64,000 bases of DNA from NCBI GenBank assembly GCA_027186245.1, contig CP114481.1, positions 35,743,501 through 35,807,500 on the forward strand. The letters are read 5' to 3'. Positions 1-11,630 of this stretch are shown here, in pieces (the stretch's first letter is position 1; the number at the start of each line of letters is the position of its first letter). The translations under genes and the position numbers were made by a program. The notes beneath the pieces are model-generated. The model worked only from the letters and a program-made list of their open reading frames with translations, searched no databases and had not been told where the DNA came from. The DNA comes from Coriaria nepalensis (Eukaryota > Streptophyta > Magnoliopsida > Cucurbitales > Coriariaceae).

Positions 1-852
1 TGTGCATAACTTCCAAATGATCATTGCAAGGAAAGTATGCATTCGTTTAACCTTAAAATCATTTCAATGAGTCATTTCAAGTCAATAACTTTTTTCAAAG
101 CAAGTCGAACGAATTCAATTTTTGCACTACAAACACAAGTTTTGTGCATAACTTCCAAATGATCAATGCAAGGAAAGTGTGCATTCGTTTAACCTTAAAA
201 TCATTTCAATGAGTCATTTCAAGTCAATAACTTATTTCAAAGCAAGTCGAACGAATTCTATTTTTTCACTACAAACACAAGTTTTGTGCATAACTTGCAA
301 ATGATCAATGCAAGGAAAGTGTGCACTCGTTTAACCTCCAAATCATTTCAATGAGTCATTTCAAGTTAATAACTTATTTCAAAGCAAGTCGAACGAATTC
401 AATTTTTGCACTACAAACACAAGTTTTGTGCATAACTTCCAAATGATCATTGCAAGGAAAGTACGCATTCGTTTAACCTTAAAATCATTTCAATGAGTCA
501 TTTCAAGTCAATAACTTTTTTCAAAGCAAGTCGAACGAATTCAATTTTTGCACTACAAACACAAGTTTTGTGCATAACTTCCAAATGATCAATGCAAGGA
601 AAGTGTGCATTCGTTTAACCTTAAAATCATTTCAATGAGTCATTTCAAGTCAATAACTTATTTCAAAGCAAGTCGAACGAATTCTATTTTTTCACTACAA
701 ACACAAGTTTTGTGCATAACTTGCAAATGATCAATGCAAGGAAAGTGTGCACTCGTTTAACCTCCAAATCATTTCCATGAGTCATTTCAAGTTAATAACT
801 TATTTCAAAGCAAGTCGAACGAATTCTATTTTTTCACTACAAACAGAAGTTT
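1..852 (+). repeat. 426-bp (3-monomer) higher-order repeat, two copies
   Basis: Monomers at 1, 143 and 285 match those at 427, 569 and 711 in their private variants: the first of each trio has CTTCC, ATCATTGC and a long T run (ACTTTTTTC), the second has CTTCC with TTTTTTCAC, the third has GCACTCG with AACCTCCAAATC and GTTAATAAC. Small differences exist (TATGC versus TACGC in the first monomer, TTCCATGA in the last, and a different tail after 820). The same trio recurs at 3404, 9360 and 10779, so it is a module of the larger HOR that follows. Confidence 0.85.
66..76. other. AATGAGTCATT dyad (AP-1/GCN4-type bZIP site), example of a monomer-wide motif
   Basis: The bases form a perfect dyad with five-base arms around a central G. 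TGAGTCA is the known AP-1 (Fos/Jun) and yeast GCN4 core, and the plant GCN4 motif bound by Opaque2-type bZIP proteins. The motif is present in the TGAG monomer class throughout the array and is destroyed in the TGTGTCA and TTAGTCA classes. Binding in this genome is unproven. Confidence 0.6.
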
Positions 853-1071
853 TTTGCATAACTTGCAAATGATCAATGCAAGGAAAGTGTGCATTCGTTT
901 AACCTTTAAATCATTTCAATGAGTCATTTCAAGTCAATAACTTATTTCAAAGCAAGTCGAACGAATTCTATTTTTGCACTACAAACACAAGTTTTGTGCA
1001 TAACTTGCAAATGATCAATGCAAAGAAAGTGTGCATTCGTTTAACTTAAAATCATTTCAATGAGTCATTTC

Positions 1072-1084
1072 AAGTCAATGACTT
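1072..1084. other. AAGTCA-A-TGACTT dyad, example
   Basis: Six-base inverted arms are separated by one base, seven bases downstream of the end of the TGAGTCA core of the same monomer. It exists only in the CAATGAC class. CAATAAC, TTAATAAC and CGATATC copies break one arm, the last replacing it with a self-complementary GATATC. Confidence 0.7.
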
Positions 1085-1285
1085 ATTTCAAAGCAAGTTG
1101 AACGAATTCTATTTTTTCACTACAAACACAAGTTTTGTGCATAACTTGCAAATGCTCAATGCAAGGAAAGTGTGCATTCGTTTAACTTAAAATCATTTCA
1201 ATGAGTCATTTCAAGTCAATAAGTTATTTCTAACCAAGTCGAACGAATTCAATTTTTGCACTACAAACACAAGTTTTGTGCATAA

Positions 1286-1306
1286 CTTGCAAATGATCAT
1301 TGCAAG
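1286..1306. other. Near-perfect 20-bp palindrome with one extra base, example
   Basis: Arms CTTGCAA and TTGCAAG flank a central TGATCA, with one extra A on the left side. Removing that A would leave a perfect 20-bp palindrome. The full arms occur in monomers combining TTGC and ATCATTGC. Copies with ATCAATGC keep six-base arms (CTTGCA and TGCAAG), and copies with CTTCC have a mismatch. Confidence 0.7.
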
Positions 1307-1841
1307 GAAAGTGTGCATTCATTTAACCTTAAAATCATTTCAATGTGTCATTTCAAGTCGATATCTTATTTCAAAGCAAGTAGAACGAATTCTATTTTTG
1401 CACTACAAACACAAGTTTTGTGCATAACTTGCAAATGATCAATGCAAGGAAAGTGTGCATTCGTTTAACTTAAAATCATTTCAATGAGTCATTTCAAGTC
1501 AATGACTTATTTCAAAGCAAGTTGAACGAATTCTATTTTTGCACTACAAACACAAGTTTTGTGCATAACTTGCAAATGATCAATGCAAGGAAAGTGTGCA
1601 TTCGTTTAACTTAAAATCATTTCAATGAGTCATTTCAAGTCAATGACTTATTTCAAAGCAAGTTGAACGAATTCTATTTTTTCACTACAAACACAAGTTT
1701 TGTGCATAACTTGCAAATGATCAATGCAAGGAAAGTGTGCATTCGTTTAACTTAAAATCATTTCAATGAGTCATTTCAAGTCAATAAATTATTTCTAACC
1801 AAGTCGAACGAATTCAATTTTTGCACAACAAACACAAGTTT

Positions 1842-4800
1842 TGTGTGTAACTTGCAAATGATCATTGCAAGGAACGTGTGCATTCATTTAACCTTAAAAA
1901 CATTTCAATGTGTCATTTCAAGTCGATATCTTATTTCAAAGCAAGTCGAACGAATTCTATTTTTGCACTACAAACACAACTTTTGTGCATAACATGCAAG
2001 TGATCAATGCAAGGAAAGTGTGCATTCATTTAACCTTAAAATCATTTCAATGTGTCATTTCAAGTCGATATCTTATTTCAAAGCAAGTCGAACGAATTCT
2101 ATTTTTGCACTACAAACACAAGTTTTGTGCATAACTTGCAAATGATCAATGCAAGGAAAGTGTGCATTCGTTTAACCATAAAATCATTTCAATGAGTCAT
2201 TTCAAGTCAATAACTTATTTCAAAGCAAGTCGAACGAATTCAATTTTTGCAGTACAAACAGAAGTTTTGTGCATAACTTGCAAATGATCAATGCAAGGAA
2301 AGTGTGCATTCGTTAAACCTTAAAATCATTTCAATGAGTCATTTCAAGTCAATAACTTATTTCAAAGCAAGTCGAACGAATTCAATTTTTGCACTACAAA
2401 CACAAGTTTTGTGCATAACTACCAAATGATCATTGCGAGGAAAGTGTGCATTCATTTAACTTTAAAATCATTTGAATGAGTCATTTCAAGTCAATAACTT
2501 ATTTCAAAGCAAGTCGAACGAAGTCTATTTTTTCACTACAAACACAAGTTTTGTGCATAACTTGCAAATGATCAATGCAAGGAACGTGTGCACTCGTTTA
2601 ACCTTCAAATCATTTCAATGAGTCATTTCAAGTTATTAACTTATTTCAAAGCAAGTCGAACGAATTCAATTTTTGCACTACAAACACAAGTTTTGTGCAT
2701 AACTTCCAAATGATCATTGCAAGGAAAGTGTGCATTCGTTTAACCTTAAAATCATTTCAATGAGTCATTTCAAGTCAATAACTTATTTCAAAGCAAGTCG
2801 AACGAATTCAATTTTTGCACTACAAACACAAGTTTTGTGCATAACTTCCAAATGATCAATGCAAGGAAAGTGTGCATTCGTTTAACCTTAAAATCATTTC
2901 AATGAGTCATTTGAAGTCAATAACTTATTTCAAAGCAAGTCGAACGAATTCTATTTTTTCACTACAAACACAAGTTTTGTGCATAACTTCCAAATGATCA
3001 ATGAAAGGAAAGTGTGCATTCGTTAAACCTTAAAATCATTTCAATGAGTCATTTCAAGTCAATAACTTATTTCAAAGCAAGTCGAACGAATTCAATTTTT
3101 GCACTACAAACACAAGTTTTGCGCATAACTTCCAAATGATCATTGCAAGGAAAGTGTGCATTCATTTAACCTTAAAATCATTTGAATGAGTCATTACAAG
3201 TCAATAACTTATTTCAAAGCAAGTCGAACAAATTCTATTTTTTCACTACAAACACAAGTTTTGTGCATAACTTGCAAATGATCAATGCAAGGAAAGTGTG
3301 CACTCGTTTAACCTTCAAATCATTTCAATGAGTCATTCCAAGTTAATAACTTATTTCAAAGCAAGTCGAACGAATTCAATTTTTGCACTACAAACACAAG
3401 TTTTGTGCATAACTTCCAAATGATCATTGCAAGGAAAGTATGCATTCGTTTAACCTTAAAATCATTTCAATGAGTCATTTCAAGTCAATAACTTTTTTCA
3501 AAGCAAGTCGAACGAATTCAATTTTTGCACTACAAACACAAGTTTTGTGCATAACTTCCAAATGATCAATGCAAGGAAAGTGTGCATTCGTTTAACCTTA
3601 AAATCATTTCAATGAGTCATTTCAAGTCAATAACTTATTTCAAAGCAAGTCGAACGAATTCTATTTTTTCACTACAAACACAAGTTTTGTGCATAACTTG
3701 CAAATGATCAATGCAAGGAAAGTGTGCACTCATTTAACCTCCAAATCATTTCAATGAGTCATTTCAAGTTAATAACTTATTTCAAAGCAAGTCGAACGAA
3801 TTCAATTTTTGCACTACAAACACAAGTTTTGTGCATAACTTCCAAATGATCATTGCAAGGAAAGTGTGCATTCGTTTAACCTTAAAATCATTTCAATGAG
3901 TCATTTCAAGTCAATAACTTATTTCAAAGCAAGTCGAACGAATTCAATTTTTGCACTACAAACACAAGTTTTGTGCATAACTTCCAAATGATCAATGCAA
4001 GGAAAGTGTGCAGTCGTTTAACCTTAAAATCATTTCAATGAGTCATTTCAAGTCAATAAATTATTTCTAACCAAGTCGAACAAATTCAATTTTTGCACTA
4101 CAAACACAAGTTTTGTGCATAACTTCCAAATGATCATTGCAAGGAAAGTGTGCATTCGTTTAACCTTAAAATCATTTCAATGAGTCATTTCAAGTCAATA
4201 ACTTATTTCAAAGCAAGTCGAACGAATTCAATTTTTGCACTACAAACACAAGTTTTGTGCATAACTTCCAAATGATCAATGCAAGGAAAGTGTGCAGTCG
4301 TTTAACCTTAAAATCATTTCAATGAGTCATTTCAAGTCAATAAGTTATTTCTTACCAAGTCGAACGAATTCAATTTTGCCCTACAAACACAAGTTTTGTG
4401 CATAACTTCCAAATGATCATTGCAAGGAAAGTGTGCATTCGTTTAACCTTAAAATCATTTCAATGAGTCATTTCAAGTCAATAACTTATTTCAAAGCAAG
4501 TCGAACGAATTCTATTTTTTCACTACAAACAGAAGTTTTTTGCATAACTTGCAAATGATCAATGCAAGGAAAGTGTGCATTCGTTTAACCTTTAAATCAT
4601 TTCAATGAGTCATTTCAAGTCAATAACTTATTTCAAAGCAAGTCGAACGAATTCTATTTTTGCACTACAAACACAAGTTTTGTGCATAACTTGCAAATGA
4701 TCAATGCAAAGAAAGTGTGCATTCGTTTAACTTAAAATCATTTCAATGAGTCATTTCAAGTCAATGACTTATTTCAAAGCAAGTTGAACGAATTCTATTT

Positions 4801-5386
4801 TTTCACTACAAACACAAGTTTTGTGCATAACTTGCAAATGCTCAATGCAAGGAAAGTGTGCATTCGTTTAACTTAAAATCATTTCAATGAGTCATTTCAA
4901 GTCAATAAGTTATTTCTAACCAAGTCGAACGAATTCAATTTTTGCACTACAAACACAAGTTTTGTGCATAACTTGCAAATGATCATTGCAAGGAAAGTGT
5001 GCATTCATTTAACCTTAAAATCATTTCAATGTGTCATTTCAAGTCGATATCTTATTTCAAAGCAAGTAGAACGAATTCTATTTTTGCACTACAAACACAA
5101 GTTTTGTGCATAACTTGCAAATGATCAATGCAAGGAAAGTGTGCATTCGTTTAACTTAAAATCATTTCAATGAGTCATTTCAAGTCAATGACTTATTTCA
5201 AAGCAAGTTGAACGAATTCTATTTTTTCACTACAAACACAAGTTTTGTGCATAACTTGCAAATGATCAATGCAAGGAAAGTGTGCATTCGTTTAACTTAA
5301 AATCATTTCAATGAGTCATTTCAAGTCAATAAATTATTTCTAACCAAGTCGAACGAATTCAATTTTTGCACAACAAACACAAGTTT
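1842..5386 (+). repeat. HOR family A, 25-monomer unit (3545 bp)
   Basis: The unit is delimited by a landmark monomer pair: the first member has GGAACGTG, a CTTAAAAACATTT tract and the private ACAACTTTTGTG, and the second starts with AACATGCAAGTG. The pair sits at 1842 and again at 5387, giving 3545 bp, or 25 monomers of which five are 141 bp. Within the unit are recognisable private monomers: one with GCAGTACAAACAGAAG (near 2250), one with TTGCGAGG and GAAGTCTATTTT (2410), one with GCGCATAAC and TCATTACAAG (3120). The monomers at 1419 and 1560 just before this unit are a local doubling; the matching place in the next unit (5105) has only one. Confidence 0.88.
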
Positions 5387-7513
5387 TGTGCGTAACTTGC
5401 AAATGATCGTTGCAAGGAACGTGTGCATTCATTTAACCTTAAAAACATTTCAATGTGTCATTTCAAGTCGATATCTTATTTCAAAGCAAGTCGAACGAAT
5501 TCTATTTTTGCACTACAAACACAACTTTTGTGCATAACATGCAAGTGATCAATGCAAGGAAAGTGTGCATTCATTTAACCTTAAAATCATTTCAATGTGT
5601 CATTTCAAGTCGATATCTTATTTCAAAGCAAGTCGAACGAATTCTATTTTTGCACTAGAAACACAAGTTTTGTGCATAACTTGCAAATGATCAATGCAAG
5701 GAAAGTGTGCATTCGTTTAACCATAAAATCATTTCAATGAGTCATTTCAAGTCAATAACTTATTTCAAAGCAAGTCGAACGAATTCAATTTTTGCAGTAC
5801 AAACAGAAGTTTTGTGCATAACTTGCAAATGATCAATGCAAGGAAAGTGTGCATTCGTTAAACCTTAAAATCATTTCAATGAGTCATTTCAAGTCAATAA
5901 CTTATTTCAAAGCAAGTCGAACGAATTCAATTTTTGCACTACAAACACAAGTTTTGTGCATAACTACCAAATGATCATTGCGAGGAAAGTGTGCATTCAT
6001 TTAACTTTAAAATCATTTGAATGAGTCATTTCAAGTCAATAACTTATTTCAAAGCAAGTCGAACGAAGTCTATTTTTTCACTACAAACACAAGTTTTGTG
6101 CATAACTTGCAAATGATCAATGCAAGGAACGTGTGCACTCGTTTAACCTTCAAATCATTTCAATGAGTCATTTCAAGTTATTAACTTATTTCAAAGCAAG
6201 TCGAACGAATTCAATTTTTGCACTACAAACACAAGTTTTGTGCATAACTTCCAAATGATCATTGCAAGGAAAGTGTGCATTCGTTTAACCTTAAAATCAT
6301 TTCAATGAGTCATTTCAAGTCAATAACTTATTTCAAAGCAAGTCGAACGAATTCAATTTTTGCACTACAAACACAAGTTTTGTGCATAACTTCCAAATGA
6401 TCAATGCAAGGAAAGTGTGCATTCGTTTAACCTTAAAATCATTTCAATGAGTCATTTGAAGTCAATAACTTATTTCAAAGCAAGTCGAACGAATTCTATT
6501 TTTTCACTACAAGCACAAGTTTTGTGCATAACTTCCAAATGATCAATGAAAGGAAAGTGTGCATTCGTTAAACCTTAAAATCATTTCAATGAGTCATTTC
6601 AAGTCAATAACTTATTTCAAAGCAAGTCGAACGAATTCAATTTTTGCACTACAAACACAAGTTTTGCGCATAACTTCCAAATGATCATTGCAAGGAAAGT
6701 GTGCATTCATTTAACCTTAAAATCATTTGAATGAGTCATTACAAGTCAATAACTTATTTCAAAGCAAGTCGAACAAATTCTATTTTTTCACTACAAACAC
6801 AAGTTTTGTGCATAACTTGCAAATGATCAATGCAAGGAAAGTGTCCATTCGTTTAACCTTAAAATCATTTCAATGAGTCATTTCAAGTCAATGACTTATT
6901 TCAAAGCAAGTTGAACGAATTCTATTTTTTCACTACAAACACAAGTTTTGTGCATAACTTGCAAATGATCAATGCAAGGAAAGTGTGCATTCGTTTAACT
7001 TAAAATCATTTCAATGAGTCATTTCAAGTCAATAAGTTATTTCTAACCAAGTCGAACGAATTCAATTTTTGCACTACAAACACAAGTTTTGTGCATGACT
7101 TGCAAATGATCATTGCAAGGAAAGTGTGCATTCATTTAACCTTAAAATCATTTCAATGTGTCATTTCAAGTCGATATCTTATTTCAAAGCAAGTAGAACG
7201 AATTCTATTTTTGCACTACAAACACAAGTTTTGTGCATAACTTGCAAATGATCAATGCAAGGAAAGTGTGCATTCGTTTAACTTAAAATCATTTCAATGA
7301 GTCATTTCAAGTCAATGACTTATTTCAAAGCAAGTTGAACGAATTCTATTTTTTCACTACAAACACAAGTTTTGTGCATAACTTGCAAATGATCAATGCA
7401 AGGAAAGTGTGCATTCGTTTAACTTAAAATCATTTCAATGAGTTATTTCAAGTCAATAAATTATTTCTAACCAAGTCGAACGAATTCAATTTTTGCACAA
7501 CAAACACAAGTTT
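5387..7513 (+). repeat. HOR family A, shortened 15-monomer unit (2127 bp)
   Basis: It begins with the same landmark pair and follows the 25-monomer unit in step until the monomer at 6665. Ten monomers are then missing. The deletion point is visible as a hybrid monomer at 6807, whose first part matches the monomer at 3262 and whose second part, with CAATGACTTATTTC and AGTTGAACG, matches a class normally found later in the unit. This is what an unequal exchange between misaligned monomers would leave. Confidence 0.85.
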
Positions 7514-8507
7514 TGTGCGTAACTTGCAAATGATCATTGCAAGGAACGTGTGCATTCATTTAACCTTAAAAACATTTCAATGTGTCATTTCAAGTCGATA
7601 TCTTATTTCAAAGCAAGTCGAACGAATTCTATTTTTGCACTACAAACACAACTTTTGTGCATAACATGCAAGTGATCAATGCAAGGAAAGTGTGCATTCA
7701 TTTAACCTTAAAATCATTTCAATGTGTCATTTCAAGTCGATATCTTATTTCAAAGCAAGTCGAACGAATTCTATTTTTGCACTACAAACACAAGTTTTGT
7801 GCATAACTTGCAAATGATCAATGCAAGGAAAGTGTGCATTCGTTTAACCATAAAATCATTTCAATGAGTCATTTCAAGTCAATAACTTATTTCAAAGCAA
7901 GTCGAACGAATTCAATTTTTGCAGTACAAACAGAAGTTTTGTGCATAACTTGCAAATGATCAATGCAAGGAAAGTGTGCATTCGTTAAACCTTAAAATCA
8001 TTTCAATGAGTCATTTCAAGTCAATAACTTATTTCAAAGCAAGTCGAACGAATTCAATTTTTGCACTACAAACACAAGTTTTGTGCATAACTACCAAATG
8101 ATCATTGCGAGGAAAGTGTGCATTCATTTAACTTTAAAATCATTTGAATGAGTCATTTCAAGTCAATAACTTATTTCAAAGCAAGTCGAACGAAGTCTAT
8201 TTTTTCACTACAAACACAAGTTTTGTGCATAACTTGCAAATGATCAATGCAAGGAACGTGTGCACTCGTTTAACCTTCAAATCATTTCAATGAGTCATTT
8301 CAAGTTATTAACTTATTTCAAAGCAAGTCGAACGAATTCAATTTTTGCACTACAAACACAAGTTTTGTGCATAACTTCCAAATGATCATTGCAAGGAAAG
8401 TGTGCATTCGTTTAACCTTAAAATCATTTCAATGAGTCATTTCAAGTCAATAACTTATTTCAAAGCAAGTCGAACGAATTCAATTTTTGCACTACAAACA
8501 CAAGTTT

Positions 8508-11346
8508 TGTGCATAACTTCCAAATGATCAATGCAAGGAAAGTGTGCATTCGTTTAACCTTAAAATCATTTCAATGAGTCATTTGAAGTCAATAACTTAT
8601 TTCAAAGCAAGTCGAACGAATTCTATTTTTTCACTACAAACACAAGTTTTGTGCATAACTTCCAAATGATCAATGAAAGGAAAGTGTGCATTCGTTTAAC
8701 CTTAAAATCATTTCAATGAGTCATTTCAAGTCAATAAGTTATTTCAAAGCAAGCCGAACGAATTCAATTTTTGCACTACAAACACAAGTTTTGTGCATAA
8801 CTTCCAAATGATCAATGCAAGGAAAGTGTGCATTCGTTTAACCTTAAAATCATTTCAATGAGTCATTTGAAGTCAATAACTTATTTCAAAGCAAGTCGAA
8901 CGAATTCTATTTTTTCACTACAAACACAAGTTTTGTGCATAACTTCCAAATGATCAATGAAAGGAAAGTGTGCATTCGTTAAACCTTAAAATCATTTCAA
9001 TGAGTCATTTCAAGTCAATAACTTATTTCAAAGCAAGTCGAACGAATTCAATTTTTGCACTACAAACACAAGTTTTGCGCATAACTTCCAAATGATCATT
9101 GCAAGGAAAGTGTGCATTCATTTAACCTTAAAATCATTTGAATGAGTCATTACAAGTCAATAACTTATTTCAAAGCAAGTCGAACAAATTCTATTTTTTC
9201 ACTACAAACACAAGTTTTGTGCATAACTTGCAAATGATCAATGCAAGGAAAGTGTGCACTCGTTTAACCTTCAAATCATTTCAATGAGTCATTTCAAGTT
9301 AATAACTTATTTCAAAGCAAGTCGAACGAATTCAATTTTTGCACTACAAACACAAGTTTTGTGCATAACTTCCAAATGATCATTGCAAGGAAAGTATGCA
9401 TTCGTTTAACCTTAAAATCATTTCAATGAGTCATTTCAAGTCAATAACTTTTTTCAAAGCAAGTCGAACGAATTCAATTTTTGCACTACAAACACAAGTT
9501 TTGTGCATAACTTCCAAATGATCAATGCAAGGAAAGTGTGCATTCGTTTAACCTTAAAATCATTTCAATGAGTCATTTCAAGTCAATAACTTATTTCAAA
9601 GCAAGTCGAACGAATTCTATTTTTTCACTACAAACACAAGTTTTGTGCATAACTTGCAAATGATCAATGCAAGGAAAGTGTGCACTCGTTTAACCTCCAA
9701 ATCATTTCAATGAGTCATTTCAAGTTAATAACTTATTTCAAAGCAAGTCGAACGAATTCAATTTTTGCACTACAAACACAAGTTTTGTGCATAACTTCCA
9801 AATGATCATTGCAAGGAAAGTGTGCATTCGTTTAACCTTAAAATCATTTCAATGAGTCATTTCAAGTCAATAACTTATTTCAAAGCAAGTCGAACGAATT
9901 CAATTTTTGCACTACAAACACAAGTTTTGTGCATAACTTCCAAATGATCAATGCAAGGAAAGTGTGCATTCGTTTAACCTTAAAATCATTTCAATGAGTC
10001 ATTTGAAGTCAATAACTTATTTCAAAGCAAGTCGAACGAATTCTATTTTTTCACTACAAACACAAGTTTTGTGCATAACTTCCAAATGATCAATGAAAGG
10101 AAAGTGTGCATTCGTTTAACCTTAAAATCATTTCAATGAGTCATTTCAAGTCAATAAGTTATTTCTTACCAAGTCGAACGAATTCAATTTTGCCCTACAA
10201 ACACAAGTTTTGTGCATAACTTCCAAATGATCAATGCAAGGAAAGTGTGCATTCGTTTAACCTTAAAATCATTTCAATGAGTCATTTGAAGTCAATAACT
10301 TATTTCAAAGCAAGTCGAACGAATTCTATTTTTTCACTACAAACACAAGTTTTGTGCATAACTTCCAAATGATCAATGAAAGGAAAGTGTGCATTCGTTA
10401 AACCATAAAATCATTTCAATGAGTCATTTCAAGTCAATAACTTATTTCAAAGCAAGTCGAACGAATTCAATTTTTGCACTACAAACACAAGTTTTGCGCA
10501 TAACTTCCAAATGATCATTGCAAGGAAAGTGTGCATTCATTTAACCTTAAAATCATTTGAATGAGTCATTACAAGTCAATAACTTATTTCAAAGCAAGTC
10601 GAACAAATTCTATTTTTTCACTACAAACACAAGTTTTGTGCATAACTTGCAAATGATCAATGCAAGGAAAGTGTGCACTCGTTTAACCTTCAAATCATTT
10701 CAATGAGTCATTTCAAGTTAATAACTTATTTCAAAGCAAGTCGAACGAATTCAATTTTTGCACTACAAACACAAGTTTTGTGCATAACTTCCAAATGATC
10801 ATTGCAAGGAAAGTATGCATTCGTTTAACCTTAAAATCATTTCAATGAGTCATTTCAAGTCAATAACTTTTTTCAAAGCAAGTCGAACGAATTCAATTTT
10901 TGCACTACAAACACAAGTTTTGTGCATAACTTCCAAATGATCAATGCAAGGAAAGTGTGCATTCGTTTAACCTTAAAATCATTTCAATGAGTCATTTCAA
11001 GTCAATAACTTATTTCAAAGCAAGTCGAACGAATTCTATTTTTTCACTACAAACACAAGTTTTGTGCATAACTTGCAAATGATCAATGCAAGGAAAGTGT
11101 GCACTCGTTTAACCTCCAAATCATTTCAATGAGTCATTTCAAGTTAATAACTTATTTCAAAGCAAGTCGAACGAATTCAATTTTTGCACTACAAACACAA
11201 GTTTTGTGCATAACTTCCAAATGATCATTGCAAGGAAAGTGTGCATTCGTTTAACCTTAAAATCATTTCAATGAGTCATTTCAAGTCAATAACTTATTTC
11301 AAAGCAAGTCGAACGAATTCAATTTTTGCACTACAAACACAAGTTT
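8508..11346 (+). repeat. Tandem 10-monomer duplication (1420 + 1419 bp)
   Basis: Two consecutive blocks of ten monomers have the same order of private variants: ATTTGAAGTC monomer, AATGAAAGG monomer, the same two again, GCGCATAAC with TCATTACAAG, GCACTCG with CCTTCAAATC, the TATGC/long-T monomer, its partner, the CCTCCAAATC monomer, and a plain CTTCC/ATCATT monomer. The second block is one base shorter because its second monomer carries TTTTGCCCTAC. That monomer also has TTATTTCTTACC where the first block has TTATTTCAAAGCAAGCC, so the second block picked up a tail from a different class. Confidence 0.85.
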
Positions 11347-11630
11347 TGTGCATAACTTCCAAATGATCAATGCAAGGAAAGTGTGCAGTCGTTTAACCTT
11401 AAAATCATTTCAATGAGTCATTTCAAGTCAATAAATTATTTCTAACCAAGTCGAACAAATTCAATTTTTGCACTACAAACACAAGTTTTGTGCATAACTT
11501 CCAAATGATCATTGCAAGGAAAGTGTGCATTCGTTTAACCTTAAAATCATTTCAATGAGTCATTTCAAGTCAATAACTTATTTCAAAGCAAGTCGAACGA
11601 ATTCAATTTTTGCACTACAAACACAAGTTT

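Noticed and set aside
41..57. CENP-B box in ATTCGTTTAACC, or on the other strand in ATTCGTTCGACTTG
   Set aside because: Only the TTCG and following A of the box agree; the CGGG half is missing in both.
100..116. RNA polymerase III B box on the minus strand (CGTTCGACTTG)
   Set aside because: It fits 8 of 11 positions, but no convincing A box lies upstream at the right distance.
1781..1795. AATAAA polyadenylation signal in CAATAAATTATTTC
   Set aside because: It occurs only in one subclass as a one-base variant of CAATAAC or CAATAAG in A+T-rich repeat, with no transcript or gene upstream.
1910..2134. Recurrent open frames of about 62-78 codons (for example 1910-2134, 7582-7806, 25737-25961, 56067-56291, 61743-61967)
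   Set aside because: They start at GTG (in TGTGTCATTTC) or TTG (in GTTGAACG), not ATG, span only about 1.6 monomers and reappear wherever the GATATC class occurs twice in a row. A 142-bp period shifts frame at each monomer and soon meets a stop. No codon-use bias, ribosome binding site or domain supports a gene.
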